DNA of 13,685 bases from Dehalococcoidia bacterium (GTDB lineage Bacteria; Chloroflexota; Dehalococcoidia; Dehalococcoidales; RBG-16-60-22). The stretch lies in the NCBI GenBank assembly GCA_030615035.1, contig JAUXAC010000026.1:1-13685 (forward strand), in the 5' to 3' direction. The position numbers were made by a program, and so were the translations under genes. Of this stretch, positions 5,625 to 11,634 are shown one piece after another; positions within the stretch are counted from its first letter, which is position 1; each line of letters starts with the position of its first letter. The notes under the pieces are model-generated. The model saw only the letters and a list, made by a program, of their open reading frames with translations. It ran no database searches and had not been told where the DNA came from.

Positions 5625-5852
5625 ATGGCAGAGCGTGTAAAAATTCCACCGGCGCCAACCGTTTATTGCCCAAAGGATAAGGAGAAAGTCCCTATCTGGC
5701 ATTGCCTTGGTAGTCTTACCCAGGGTAGAGAAACCTGCCCCTACCTGGTTAAGGCAACGGTTCACGGCGCAGCATGGGCAGAGGTCGAATGTAAATGGGA
5801 GGCAAGAGACGATGGAAGAAAAGGTGATACCAGTGCTGTCCAAGACGATTAA
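5625..5852 (+). CDS. Cys-rich hypothetical protein (75 aa)
   Basis: ATG 5625 follows AAGGGGGTGA with good spacing; the longer frame from 5571 would overlap the radical SAM gene without its own ribosome binding site. Cys15 (YCPKD), His26-Cys27, Cys38 (ETCPYL) and Cys56 (ECKW) could bind a metal ion or a cluster, although the spacing is not a standard ribbon. The last 41 bases overlap the next gene in another frame, and the acidic tail (DDGRKGDTSAVQDD) in that overlap is low in features. The family is not recognised. Confidence 0.5.
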   Translation: MAERVKIPPAPTVYCPKDKEKVPIWHCLGSLTQGRETCPYLVKATVHGAAWAEVECKWEARDDGRKGDTSAVQDD

Positions 5853-5988
5853 GACCAACAGGGTGCCTGATGTGGGTGGTTTTATCCAAGCCATGAAGGA
5901 TATGGGGGCGAAGGTAACAACGAAAGACAGGACTATTGTAATCGACCTGCGGCATCCAAGGGAAAAGGAGGTGAAACACGATGGCTGA
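5812..5988 (+). CDS. Hypothetical small protein (58 aa)
   Basis: ATG 5812 follows GGGAGG by about ten bases, inside the preceding gene. The product (MEEKVIPVLSKTIKTNRVPDVGGFIQAMKDMGAKVTTKDRTIVIDL) shows a helix followed by two strands, a plausible small alpha/beta protein, which supports it being a real gene despite the long overlap. The stop overlaps the next ATG by eight bases. The next gene's AAGGAGGTGA lies in its 3' end. No family is recognised. Confidence 0.5.
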   Translation: MEEKVIPVLSKTIKTNRVPDVGGFIQAMKDMGAKVTTKDRTIVIDLRHPREKEVKHDG

Positions 5989-6370
5989 AGTTAAGGTTAC
6001 TTTATCTGAAGAAATGGTCCAATTCCTAGAGGGGATATACGAGACCCAACAAAAGCTGGCGGTGGCTGCCGAGCACATTAACGCCGCATCTGAAGCATTA
6101 GGTAAGCTCGGGCTAAAACAAGATGACGTGGCTGTTATCGTGGCGTCTAGGGCGGGGGTGTCCAAGACGGCGGTAAATAAGATTTTCTCAGTGCTGCGCC
6201 GGCGAGATCTGGATGCCTATGAGATTCTGGCTATGTTTATCGCCGCCAAGGAGAATATCGGCAGGGACCAAGCGAGAAGAACACTTCGGTGCCTTATGGA
6301 GATGGTCGTTCAAGTCCAGGGCACTGAGACAAAGACAACGGAGCTGGCAAGAGTAGAAAGGAGGGAGTGA
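5981..6370 (+). CDS. Hypothetical helical protein with HTH-like segment (129 aa)
   Basis: AAGGAGGTGA precedes ATG 5981. The protein is mainly helical: a possible coiled coil at residues 10-45 (EEMVQFLEGIYETQQKLAVAAEHINAASEALGKL) is followed by a segment resembling a helix-turn-helix (DVAVIVASRAGVSKTAVNKIFSVLRRRD, about 49-76) and a further helix (LDAYEILAMFIAAK). This could be a small DNA-binding regulator, but the similarity is by eye and weak. It is followed after three bases by the J-domain gene, with AAAGGAGGGAG in its last codons. Confidence 0.55.
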   Translation: MAEVKVTLSEEMVQFLEGIYETQQKLAVAAEHINAASEALGKLGLKQDDVAVIVASRAGVSKTAVNKIFSVLRRRDLDAYEILAMFIAAKENIGRDQARRTLRCLMEMVVQVQGTETKTTELARVERRE

Positions 6371-6373
6371 TAA

Positions 6374-6889
6374 ATGGGAGGAGTATTCAAAGCGCCGCCA
6401 ATTGACAGGACTTTAGCTGACTTGAGGGACTGCTTTCGCAAGTGGGAAATCGATCTATTTGAGGCCATACCCAAGGAGAAGGTAGATAGGGGGTACCGCG
6501 GATCCGGGATGGTGGTTAATTACTTCCGGGCTGATAGGTGGCAACACTTGGAATGCTATGCCTTCCCACGTAAGGAGATAAATCTACGCCAGTGCTTTCT
6601 TCTCCTGGACAGGCTGCGGATCGCCGAACAGCAGGGGGTCTCCTACGCCGGGCTGTCGTCCACCACTGAGCTGATGCGGGCTACTCCTGAGACGAGGGCA
6701 CACGATGACCTGATGGATGCCTATGGAATCTTGGGGGCAAGCCCCGATGACCCCGACGCCTTGATAAAGGATGTCTATCAGAAAAAGGTGATGTTCTACC
6801 ATCCAGACCACCAGGGTGGAGACCCGAACAAGTTTAAGCGCCTCCAGAATGCATACGAGGTGATATGCAAAGCGAGGGAGATAAAGTGA
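6374..6889 (+). CDS. J-domain (DnaJ-like) protein, phage type
   Basis: The C-terminal 60 residues form a J-domain: DLMDAYGILGASPDDPDALIKDVYQKKVMFYHPDHQGGDPNKFKRLQNAYEVI, cited here only by its signature His143-Pro144-Asp145 and flanking helices. The HPD loop stimulates the ATPase of Hsp70/DnaK. The N-terminal part (VVNYFRADRWQHLECYAFPRKEINLRQCFLLLDRLRIAEQQGV, about 47-89) matches in style an N-terminal module I associate with phage and actinobacterial J-proteins. No glycine-rich or CxxCxGxG zinc domain is present, so this is not a canonical DnaJ; it probably recruits host DnaK to a specific target. AAAGGAGGGAG precedes ATG 6374. Confidence 0.8.
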   Translation: MGGVFKAPPIDRTLADLRDCFRKWEIDLFEAIPKEKVDRGYRGSGMVVNYFRADRWQHLECYAFPRKEINLRQCFLLLDRLRIAEQQGVSYAGLSSTTELMRATPETRAHDDLMDAYGILGASPDDPDALIKDVYQKKVMFYHPDHQGGDPNKFKRLQNAYEVICKAREIK

Positions 6890-7107
6890 GTAATGATATC
6901 ACGGGTCCGGTGGATAAGGTAACTAATGTCAAAGTAGATCTGGGGCCACGCCTGATAATGGCCGGCAGCGAAGTACTGGGTACCTCAGACAATATCTCAA
7001 TCCACGTCGCTGAGTCAACGACCGAGGAGATGGAGAAGCTGAAATCAGCCTATGAGATACGGCTGGTAAAGATGATCGGCGAAAGCGGCTCTGGGGAGCA
7101 GAGATAA
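6886..7107 (+). CDS. Hypothetical protein (73 aa)
   Basis: GTG 6886 overlaps the J-domain stop (GTGA) and follows GAGGGAG by five bases; an in-frame ATG at 6865 is possible but lies before that ribosome binding site. The protein contains strand-like segments (VTNVKVDLGPRLIMAGSEVL, NISIHVAEST) and a helix (EEMEKLKSAYEIRLVKMIG). No motif or family is recognised. Its TAA stop is the TAA of the family 2 hairpin at 7102, the first of that series. Confidence 0.52.
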   Translation: MSNDITGPVDKVTNVKVDLGPRLIMAGSEVLGTSDNISIHVAESTTEEMEKLKSAYEIRLVKMIGESGSGEQR

Positions 7108-7119
7108 CTGAACTTATCT
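7102..7119 (+). repeat. Junction hairpin, family 2 (AGATAA-N6-TTATCT)
   Basis: AGATAA (7102-7107, containing the upstream TAA stop) pairs perfectly with TTATCT (7114-7119) around CTGAAC. GAGGAGG, the next ribosome binding site, follows within four bases. Confidence 0.75.
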
Positions 7120-7136
7120 AGTGAGGAGGAACTAAA

Positions 7137-7367
7137 ATGCTAGTTTGGATACAAGGAATTATGAAATCGCCACCTAACCCTATTTGCCCAGGGTGTAATC
7201 GGCATATAGCTGGCAGACACATCAATGGAGGTGAGCCTGCCTACCTCTTGTTGAAGTTTAGTCCTAAGATTGAACACGAAACGGATGAAGCAAAAAGTGA
7301 ATTACCAACTGTTGAAGTAGTCAAAATTCTCTGCCACATCTGCTATAGGCAGGGGAAAGATGATTAA
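7137..7367 (+). CDS. Zinc-ribbon hypothetical protein (76 aa)
   Basis: Cys17-x2-Cys20 (CPGC) and Cys66-x2-Cys69 (CHIC) are 45 residues apart, consistent with a split ribbon whose middle (AYLLLKFSPKIEH...VEVVKIL) supplies strands. GAGGAGG precedes ATG 7137 by about seven bases. The base composition is more AT-rich than that of the 4.5-7.1 kb block. The stop lies in the loop of the next family 2 hairpin. Function is unknown; zinc binding is inferred. Confidence 0.58.
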   Translation: MLVWIQGIMKSPPNPICPGCNRHIAGRHINGGEPAYLLLKFSPKIEHETDEAKSELPTVEVVKILCHICYRQGKDD

Positions 7368-7375
7368 CCTTATCT
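7358..7375 (+). repeat. Junction hairpin, family 2
   Basis: AGATGA (7358-7363) pairs with TTATCT (7370-7375) with one G-U pair around TTAACC. The upstream stop TAA (7365-7367) is in the loop here. Loop, 3' arm and the GCGGAGG that follows are nearly identical to the copy at 9445. Confidence 0.7.
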
Positions 7376-7388
7376 AGCGGAGGTTATA

Positions 7389-7685
7389 ATGGCCAGAACT
7401 GAAAAACAACTAGCTATGAGACTAGAACGAGTGAAAATCGCTAATTGGCTCCTAGAATGGTTGGATGCCAAGCAGATGTATCGAGGTTCAAAGGCCTTTC
7501 AGAACATAATAGCACCCTTTGCCCAAGAGAAGAGAATCGAAATTTATGAGGTCTGGAAAGCGTGGGATATTCTGAAAGAGTCAGGGCGGCGGTCTGCCTC
7601 TCCTGGAGCGAGCTGGGTCATTTTAAGCTGGGAGCCTGTTGAAGTTGATAGGGATGGGAAAATAAATATCTACATGGAGGTGTGA
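7389..7685 (+). CDS. Hypothetical protein (98 aa)
   Basis: GCGGAGG lies five bases before ATG 7389. The protein is helical and basic at the N-terminus (ARTEKQLAMRLERVKIANWLLEWLDAKQ) and strand-like near the C-terminus (SWVILSWEPVEVDRDGKINIYMEV); the pattern is compatible with a winged-helix DNA-binding protein but is not diagnostic. The 3' end, TCTACATGGAGGTGTGA (7669-7685), is repeated exactly at 10721-10737 and carries the ribosome binding site of the next gene. No family is recognised. Confidence 0.55.
   Translation: MARTEKQLAMRLERVKIANWLLEWLDAKQMYRGSKAFQNIIAPFAQEKRIEIYEVWKAWDILKESGRRSASPGASWVILSWEPVEVDRDGKINIYMEV
7669..7685 (+). repeat. 17-base repeat carrying an RBS (copy 1)
   Basis: TCTACATGGAGGTGTGA is identical to 10721-10737. 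In both places GGAGG is followed seven bases later by a TTG codon, which supports TTG as the start of the next gene. Here the repeat is also the coding end (YMEV-stop) of the upstream gene; at 10721 it is intergenic. Confidence 0.6.
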
Positions 7686-7687
7686 GC

Positions 7688-8656
7688 TTGCCCAATGACA
7701 TGGAAATTCTGCGGCGAGCCTATGAGCGGGAAAACGACACCAGGGACCGGCGGCCGCCGCAACACCGCAGCTGGGAGTATTACACCATCGGAGCTTCGAG
7801 AAATGACATCAAGCGCCTCCTAGATGAAGGGCTACTCATCGTCGCCGTGAAGACGGCTGTATTGACAAAGTACAAACTAAGTGAGAAGGGGCGTAGCTTG
7901 GTTTGGGCGACATCGATGGAACGCGAGTTCGCGAAGATACCGGCTACGTCAGTCCTGGAGGCTATGGACCTAGTTGTGGGGTTTGATGATCTCAAAGACG
8001 CTATCGCCCGGGCGGTGGAAGCTCGGCGCCGGATAAACTTTCTGCTCGAGGGGCCGCCGGCATGTGCCAAGAGCATCATGTTAGAAGGGGTGCGCTCGGC
8101 CGTCCCGGATGCATATATAGCCTTCGGCTCCCGTACTTCCGCGGCGGGGCTTTCCGATGCTCTTTTCGAGTTCCAGCCTTCGGTACTTCTACTTGATGAA
8201 GCAGACAAGATGGACAACGATTGTTACTCAGTACTTCTCGGTCTTATGGAGAGTGGGGAGGTACTGGAAACCAAGAGCCGGAAGTCGCGCGGGATAAGGC
8301 TCGAGACCATGGTAATAGCGGCATGTAATAGCTCCGCCAAGATGCCCCCGGAGTTCCTGTCACGCTTTGCCCTCCATGCCCATTTCCCAAAGTACTCGCG
8401 GGAAGAGTTCATTGAGGTCTGCACTGGATTCTTAACCCGGGCGGAAAGCTGCCCTCCGCATCTCGCGTCCCTCATTGGCCAGCTGGTGTATGACTACGAC
8501 ATTGGGGACGTCCGCAAGTCTCGAGGCGCCTGGCAGCTAATGATCGCCCCTACGGATGAGGAGGTGCGGCGGGTTGTTCAACTGATGTTGAAATATAGCC
8601 CCAATGGCCATAAGCGTACGAGGTCTACCCAGGGAAGCCGGCTGCCAGGAATATAA
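7688..8656 (+). CDS. AAA+ ATPase with N-terminal winged helix (MoxR/MCM-like)
   Basis: TTG 7688 is seven bases after GGAGG; GTG 7682 is only one base from that site and therefore unlikely. Numbering from TTG, a winged-helix-like segment covers about 25-75 (GASRNDIKRLLDEGLL...YKLSEKGRSL). The AAA+ module has Walker A GPPACAKS (122-129), Walker B VLLLDEAD (166-173), sensor 1 Asn214 and an arginine-finger segment FLSRF (Arg226). The Ala before the Walker A Lys, in place of the usual Gly, is typical of the MCM/MoxR branch. It probably remodels DNA or protein complexes using ATP; a RuvB-like role is an alternative. No partner gene is recognisable nearby. The region is more GC-rich than its flanks, hinting at separate acquisition. 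Confidence 0.82.
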   Translation: MPNDMEILRRAYERENDTRDRRPPQHRSWEYYTIGASRNDIKRLLDEGLLIVAVKTAVLTKYKLSEKGRSLVWATSMEREFAKIPATSVLEAMDLVVGFDDLKDAIARAVEARRRINFLLEGPPACAKSIMLEGVRSAVPDAYIAFGSRTSAAGLSDALFEFQPSVLLLDEADKMDNDCYSVLLGLMESGEVLETKSRKSRGIRLETMVIAACNSSAKMPPEFLSRFALHAHFPKYSREEFIEVCTGFLTRAESCPPHLASLIGQLVYDYDIGDVRKSRGAWQLMIAPTDEEVRRVVQLMLKYSPNGHKRTRSTQGSRLPGI

Positions 8657-9298
8657 GTGACATTAGAGAATAAAATGGTTAATAGAGATACAAAGGAAAT
8701 GGTTGGAGTAGAATGCCAAGTATGCCATGGTGAGGCATTTAAATTAGTTGAGCGAGAAGTGACCATGGTTGTGAAGTGCTGCCCCCGATGTGCAGCGAAG
8801 GTTGACCTTGAACAAGAAGAGGAGACTACGCAGGATGCCCTGAAGGCTATGGAGAAGTCTGAGCGGAAGCAGCGTTTAAGAGAACTATCATTTGAATGGG
8901 CAAACAAGCTACACGGTCAGAAGGTCATTGTTTTCTGGGATGAGAATACGCATCCTGTGTTTTGTAGCCCAGAGAGCGACCACCATATCCAAGGCACAGC
9001 TTACCGGACAACCAATGAGAGCGGTGGTTGGGGTAACGTGAAAGTAGTCATTGACCCTACCGAACACGGCAGAATAACAGTTGGTTGTAGATACACATTG
9101 TTTTGTGAGATAGCCCAGAATGATATGTTCTTTGCTTCAGCGCCATTACCGCCGCAATGCTGGGCTGTTAAATGTAAGCATCAAAACCCCATTATAGATG
9201 GGCAGCGATTTGGATTATTACTCAATAGCGAGGATGGCAGTTATTACACGTTAGTATCCTGGGGGTGTAGGAAGTCAATAATTATGGATGGGGTGTGA
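8657..9298 (+). CDS. Zinc-ribbon-containing hypothetical protein (213 aa)
   Basis: Cys20-x2-Cys23 (CQVC) and Cys41-Cys42-x2-Cys45 (CCPRC) form an N-terminal ribbon, followed by an acidic helix (LEQEEETTQDALKAMEKSERKQRLREL) and a larger beta-rich domain of about 120 residues with TAYRTTNESGGWGNVKVVIDP and YTLFCEIAQN. I do not recognise the second domain. GTG 8657 follows AGGA by six bases and immediately follows the AAA+ stop; ATG 8675 is a plausible alternative because a remnant TAA-GTGACA-TTA (8654-8665) suggests the junction element overlaps the GTG. More AT-rich than the AAA+ gene. Confidence 0.6.
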   Translation: MTLENKMVNRDTKEMVGVECQVCHGEAFKLVEREVTMVVKCCPRCAAKVDLEQEEETTQDALKAMEKSERKQRLRELSFEWANKLHGQKVIVFWDENTHPVFCSPESDHHIQGTAYRTTNESGGWGNVKVVIDPTEHGRITVGCRYTLFCEIAQNDMFFASAPLPPQCWAVKCKHQNPIIDGQRFGLLLNSEDGSYYTLVSWGCRKSIIMDGV

Positions 9299-9306
9299 GT
9301 ATCATG

Positions 9307-9440
9307 AGCCGGGGTTACCGGCCATTCGGAGAAAGCCGTAAGCGAGGGTTGAACGGACCCCCGGCCCCGAAAGAGGGGGAGTTTATCGCACCTTAAAATA
9401 GGGACGATATAAGTCGGCGGGAAGCGACTCTCCCCCTCTT
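9307..9440 (+). ncRNA. Candidate structured non-coding RNA in a gene-free gap
   Basis: The 180-base gap 9299-9478 has no supported gene but strong pairing potential. Domain 2 is closed by a perfect 11-bp stem, AAGAGGGGGAG (9371-9381) with CTCCCCCTCTT (9430-9440), enclosing two hairpins: TATCG/CGATA (9384-9388 with 9405-9409, topped by CCT/AGG) and AGTCG/CGACT (9412-9416 with 9425-9429). This is a three-way junction. Domain 1 can be closed by GCCGGGG (9308-9314) with CCCCGGC (9359-9365) around a less clear interior. No T-run follows, so it is not an intrinsic terminator. The gap is GC-rich against AT-rich neighbours. Strand is assumed from the surrounding genes. No known RNA family is recognised. 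Confidence 0.45.
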
Positions 9441-9444
9441 GGAA

Positions 9445-9464
9445 AAGATAATTAACCTTATCTT
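9445..9464 (+). repeat. Junction hairpin, family 2, perfect 7-bp stem
   Basis: AAGATAA (9445-9451) pairs with TTATCTT (9458-9464) around TTAACC. No coding region ends here: the hairpin follows the structured RNA, so it belongs to the leader of the next gene and not to an upstream stop. GCGGAGG follows immediately. Confidence 0.78.
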
Positions 9465-9478
9465 GCGGAGGGTTAAAA

Positions 9479-9679
9479 ATGAAACTATGTTGGTGCGATG
9501 AATGTGATGATTACAGGGAACCAAAACCAAAGCGGTGGGAGACTAGCAAAGCCATAGTGATTGACCATGAATGTAGTATATGCGGTGCATTGTTGTTGAG
9601 GATACCTCGTGATATTACATTCAAGCCACCTGAGCCACCTTTTGTTAGCAATGAGACTGTGGAAGTGCGGGGGAGATAA
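9479..9679 (+). CDS. Mini zinc-binding protein (66 aa)
   Basis: Cys4, Cys6, Cys9 (CWCDEC) and Cys32-x2-Cys35 (CSIC) form a compact ribbon-like cluster in the first half; the second half (DITFKPPEPPFVSNETVEV) is proline-rich and probably extended. GCGGAGG precedes ATG 9479 by about eight bases. The stop overlaps the next start (TAATG). Function is unknown; zinc binding is inferred from the cysteines. Confidence 0.6.
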   Translation: MKLCWCDECDDYREPKPKRWETSKAIVIDHECSICGALLLRIPRDITFKPPEPPFVSNETVEVRGR

Positions 9680-9876
9680 TGGATATTGTAAAGCGAGCCT
9701 ACCTGAAGATTAAGGAAGAGATGGAAGGTGACCAGGACACCTGGGAGTTCCATACCCGGGTCCGCAATGAGGTTATCAGGCTTATTAAAGCCAGGGCTTA
9801 CAGCGGCAGGGACTGGCCAAGAGAGTTCGGCCCGCTACCTGATGAACTGAGGTCAAAACGAAATAAGCGACATTAA
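9679..9876 (+). CDS. Hypothetical basic helical protein (65 aa)
   Basis: The start overlaps the preceding TAA (TAATG) and is preceded by GGGGGAG. The protein is almost wholly helical and charged (MDIVKRAYLKIKEEMEG...HTRVRNEVIRLIKARA) with a very basic end (RSKRNKRH), so contact with nucleic acid is possible. No family is recognised. The stop region retains a worn TAA-GCGACA-TTA (9864-9875). Confidence 0.52.
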   Translation: MDIVKRAYLKIKEEMEGDQDTWEFHTRVRNEVIRLIKARAYSGRDWPREFGPLPDELRSKRNKRH

Positions 9877-9893
9877 CTACACGGAGGATTATT

Positions 9894-10268
9894 ATGAGTG
9901 GATTAAATCACTATGGAATACCAAAAGAGGAGGCAAGAGAGAGGAGGCAGGGTATCTGGGGTAATAACTGGCGTAAACCACATCTAGTATCATTGGATAA
10001 GACGCCGGTAGGAGCTATAGTAATTGCCTCTGTGCCATCTGGGAGAGGTTCTGACCTCATGATGGGTTCAAGATTAGAAGTTTGGCTATTCCCCGATGGA
10101 ACTTATGAAGCTGATATCAGTGGCCTTTGGCTAATGTCTCATAAGATGGAGGGTAGAATAGGCAAGGCAGCATTGGCTAATGGTTGCTACCTTCACTCAT
10201 CTTGTTCTACCTGCCCATACCCAGACTGTGTAGCTAAGAGCTATAAATTAGTATGCCAAAATAACTAA
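9894..10268 (+). CDS. Hypothetical protein with C-terminal Cys cluster (124 aa)
   Basis: CGGAGG lies about nine bases before ATG 9894. The middle is beta-rich (GAIVIASVPSG, RLEVWLFPDGTYEADISGLWL). The C-terminus holds five cysteines, Cys98, Cys104, Cys107, Cys112 and Cys121 (CYLHSSCSTCPYPDC...C), which could bind zinc or an iron-sulphur cluster; CxxCxxxxC does not match a standard ferredoxin. The family is not recognised. The next gene, after 16 bases, also carries a CPLENC-type cluster, so the two may belong to a related set. Confidence 0.55.
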   Translation: MSGLNHYGIPKEEARERRQGIWGNNWRKPHLVSLDKTPVGAIVIASVPSGRGSDLMMGSRLEVWLFPDGTYEADISGLWLMSHKMEGRIGKAALANGCYLHSSCSTCPYPDCVAKSYKLVCQNN

Positions 10269-10284
10269 CCGTGAAGGAGGCGCG

Positions 10285-10488
10285 ATGAACATTATTAATT
10301 GTAGGAAATGCCCCTTAGAAAACTGCTGTCCAGTCCTTTTAGAACACCAGAAGATTCATAGGGTTGGCAACCTAGAAACTGGCTTTTCTGAACCTACCTC
10401 CATTTGTTATGACAGCTTTGGCGAATATATTGCTACATGTAAGGAGCGATGCCCTTTATACAGAGTTACTGTGGCAGAAAAGGAGTAG
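10285..10488 (+). CDS. Cys-rich mini-protein (67 aa)
   Basis: Seven cysteines in 67 residues: Cys6, Cys9, Cys14, Cys15 (CRKCPLENCCP) and Cys41, Cys52, Cys56 (CYD...CKERCPLY). The two CP-containing clusters are reminiscent of metal-cluster or double-knuckle binding. GAAGGAGG precedes ATG 10285 by about five bases. No family is recognised; whether the metal is zinc or iron-sulphur cannot be told. Confidence 0.57.
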   Translation: MNIINCRKCPLENCCPVLLEHQKIHRVGNLETGFSEPTSICYDSFGEYIATCKERCPLYRVTVAEKE

Positions 10489-10491
10489 AAA

Positions 10492-10716
10492 TTGAAGTGC
10501 GAAATGCAGGGCTGTGAAAATGAGACGGTGGGTATTGTTCAAGGCACTGATAACAATAAATCTGAATTAGAGGGTAGAGAGGTTACGTTCACGCTCTGCG
10601 TTTGTGAATTACATAAACGGGCATGGGAGATAGGATGGGAACACGCAGATAAAGGTATAGCGATACCCTTTGGAACAGCCCTTCTATTGGCGAAAAAGGA
10701 GCTGGGGGTAAGATAA
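10492..10716 (+). CDS. Zinc-binding-like hypothetical protein (74 aa)
   Basis: TTG 10492 is about six bases after AAAGGAG and yields MKCEMQGCENE, the expected N-terminus of a CxxxxC knuckle. Cys3 and Cys8 pair in sequence with Cys36, Cys38 and His41 (CVCELHKR), a small C4/C3H zinc motif, followed by a helix (RAWEIGWEHADKG). Its end, AGATAAC, is the 5' arm and start of the loop of a family 2 junction element whose 3' arm is lost. Confidence 0.57.
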   Translation: MKCEMQGCENETVGIVQGTDNNKSELEGREVTFTLCVCELHKRAWEIGWEHADKGIAIPFGTALLLAKKELGVR

Positions 10717-10720
10717 CAAT

Positions 10721-10737
10721 TCTACATGGAGGTGTGA
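10721..10737 (+). repeat. 17-base repeat carrying an RBS (copy 2)
   Basis: Identical to 7669-7685. It follows AGATAACAAT, the same 5' arm and loop start as the hairpin at 10926, so it appears to have replaced the 3' arm of a family 2 element. TTG is again seven bases after GGAGG. Confidence 0.6.
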
Positions 10738-10739
10738 AA

Positions 10740-10931
10740 TTGACTGAAATTATAACATTGGGGACCTCAATGGGCAAAGCTACTGCCCATGATGCTGGCG
10801 ACCGTATTCATATTAGTATTGGCTATCTTCCGAAATCAGGCAGGATAGATCAGACGGTCGCATTATTACCCGAGGAGATGGACTGCCTGGTTCGGTGGTG
10901 GAAGAACAGGAAGAAAGCTAGAGCTAGATAA
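10740..10931 (+). CDS. Hypothetical protein (63 aa)
   Basis: TTG 10740 is chosen because it is seven bases after GGAGG, as in the equally arranged gene at 7688; GTG 10734 is too close. The protein reads as beta strands (EIITLGTSMGKATAHDAGDRIHISIGYL) and one helix (LLPEEMDCLVRWWKNRKKARAR) with a basic tail. No family is recognised. The stop TAA is in the 5' arm of the hairpin at 10926. Confidence 0.52.
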   Translation: MTEIITLGTSMGKATAHDAGDRIHISIGYLPKSGRIDQTVALLPEEMDCLVRWWKNRKKARAR

Positions 10932-10943
10932 CAATTCTTATCT
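10926..10943 (+). repeat. Junction hairpin, family 2
   Basis: AGATAA (10926-10931, containing the TAA stop) pairs perfectly with TTATCT (10938-10943) around CAATTC. GAGGAGG follows four bases after the arm. Confidence 0.75.
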
Positions 10944-10957
10944 TGTGAGGAGGAGCG

Positions 10958-11062
10958 ATGCTAATAGCATTAGCAATAATTGGTGGGTTAGCAATCTTTC
11001 CTGTTGCTTATATCCTGAGCTGGTTGCTTATTAGGGCTTCATTTCGGAATGTAGAGGGGTAA
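10958..11062 (+). CDS. Single-helix membrane mini-protein (34 aa)
   Basis: ATG 10958 is preceded by GAGGAGG with about five bases spacing, and the 34 codons encode one hydrophobic segment (about residues 2-25, LIALAIIGGLAIFPVAYILSW) followed by a short basic end (LIRASFRNVEG). The gene fills the space between the hairpin and the DUF1643 gene, and the ribosome binding site has no other start nearby, which supports it. Function is unknown. Confidence 0.52.
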   Translation: MLIALAIIGGLAIFPVAYILSWLLIRASFRNVEG

Positions 11063-11065
11063 CTG

Positions 11066-11608
11066 ATGCGTGATTTAATGGATCTGGCAAATGAGATCGG
11101 GAAGGGTATTAGTGGTGCCACATTCTCTGCGGACCGGCTCTACCGGTATGCCCTGTGGCGAATTTGGGATCGGGAGAAGCCGGCTGTTATCTTTGTAGGA
11201 TTGAATCCATCTACAGCCAGTGAATTTAAGGATGATCCTACCATTGTGAGACTAGCCGGCTTTGCTAAGAAGTGGGGATACGGTGGCTTGTATGCAGGGA
11301 ATCTATTTGCCATGGTAACGCCTGATCCGGCTAGGTTACTTGCAGAATGGAAATCTAAAAGTAGACTGCGTATGCATCCGGTTGGATCAGATAATAACCA
11401 AACTATTGAGATATTAAAACGATGCCCTGGGATTATCTTGGTAGGGTGGGGAAGGCATGGAGGCTACTGCGAAGACCGCTGCAAAGCCGTTCTTGAAATC
11501 TTAGGGGAGCCAGTCTATTGTCTGGGAATCACTGACAATAAGCAGCCAAGGCATCCTTTATACCAATTAAGAGATGCGAAGCCAAGAGAATATAGTGTAG
11601 ATAAGTGA
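11066..11608 (+). CDS. DUF1643 family protein
   Basis: The 180-residue protein has the family signatures in order: YRYALWRIWD near 26-35, VIFVGLNPSTAS (41-52), DDPTI (56-60), GFAKKWGYGGLYAGNLFA (65-82), PVGSDN (105-110) and a later ILVGWG. DUF1643 proteins are about 150-190 residues, occur in bacteria, plasmids and phages, and have no function I can cite; a nucleotide- or base-binding role is sometimes guessed. ATG 11066 lies three bases after the preceding stop, with AGAGGGG as a weak ribosome binding site. The TGA stop is in the loop of the hairpin at 11599. Confidence 0.85.
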   Translation: MRDLMDLANEIGKGISGATFSADRLYRYALWRIWDREKPAVIFVGLNPSTASEFKDDPTIVRLAGFAKKWGYGGLYAGNLFAMVTPDPARLLAEWKSKSRLRMHPVGSDNNQTIEILKRCPGIILVGWGRHGGYCEDRCKAVLEILGEPVYCLGITDNKQPRHPLYQLRDAKPREYSVDK

Positions 11609-11616
11609 CATTATCT
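11599..11616 (+). repeat. Junction hairpin, family 2
   Basis: AGATAA (11599-11604) pairs perfectly with TTATCT (11611-11616) around GTGACA. The TAA here is out of frame; the true stop is TGA in the loop (11606-11608). The arm is therefore kept for its structure and not for the stop codon. GGAGGTGA follows. Confidence 0.75.
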
Positions 11617-11634
11617 TGCAGGAGGTGATTAAGA

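Noticed and set aside
5707..5811. Longer frame starting at 5707 for the 58-residue protein
   Set aside because: It lies within the preceding gene without a ribosome binding site; ATG 5812 has GGGAGG upstream.
7780..8475. Reverse-strand open frames opposite the AAA+ gene
   Set aside because: They are shadows of a clearly functional + strand gene with Walker motifs, and lack ribosome binding sites and recognisable domains.
9307..9440. Group II intron, hammerhead ribozyme or CRISPR-like element
   Set aside because: No CTGATGA core, no reverse transcriptase, no recognisable domain V, no repeat-spacer pattern; the best description is a structured RNA of unknown class.
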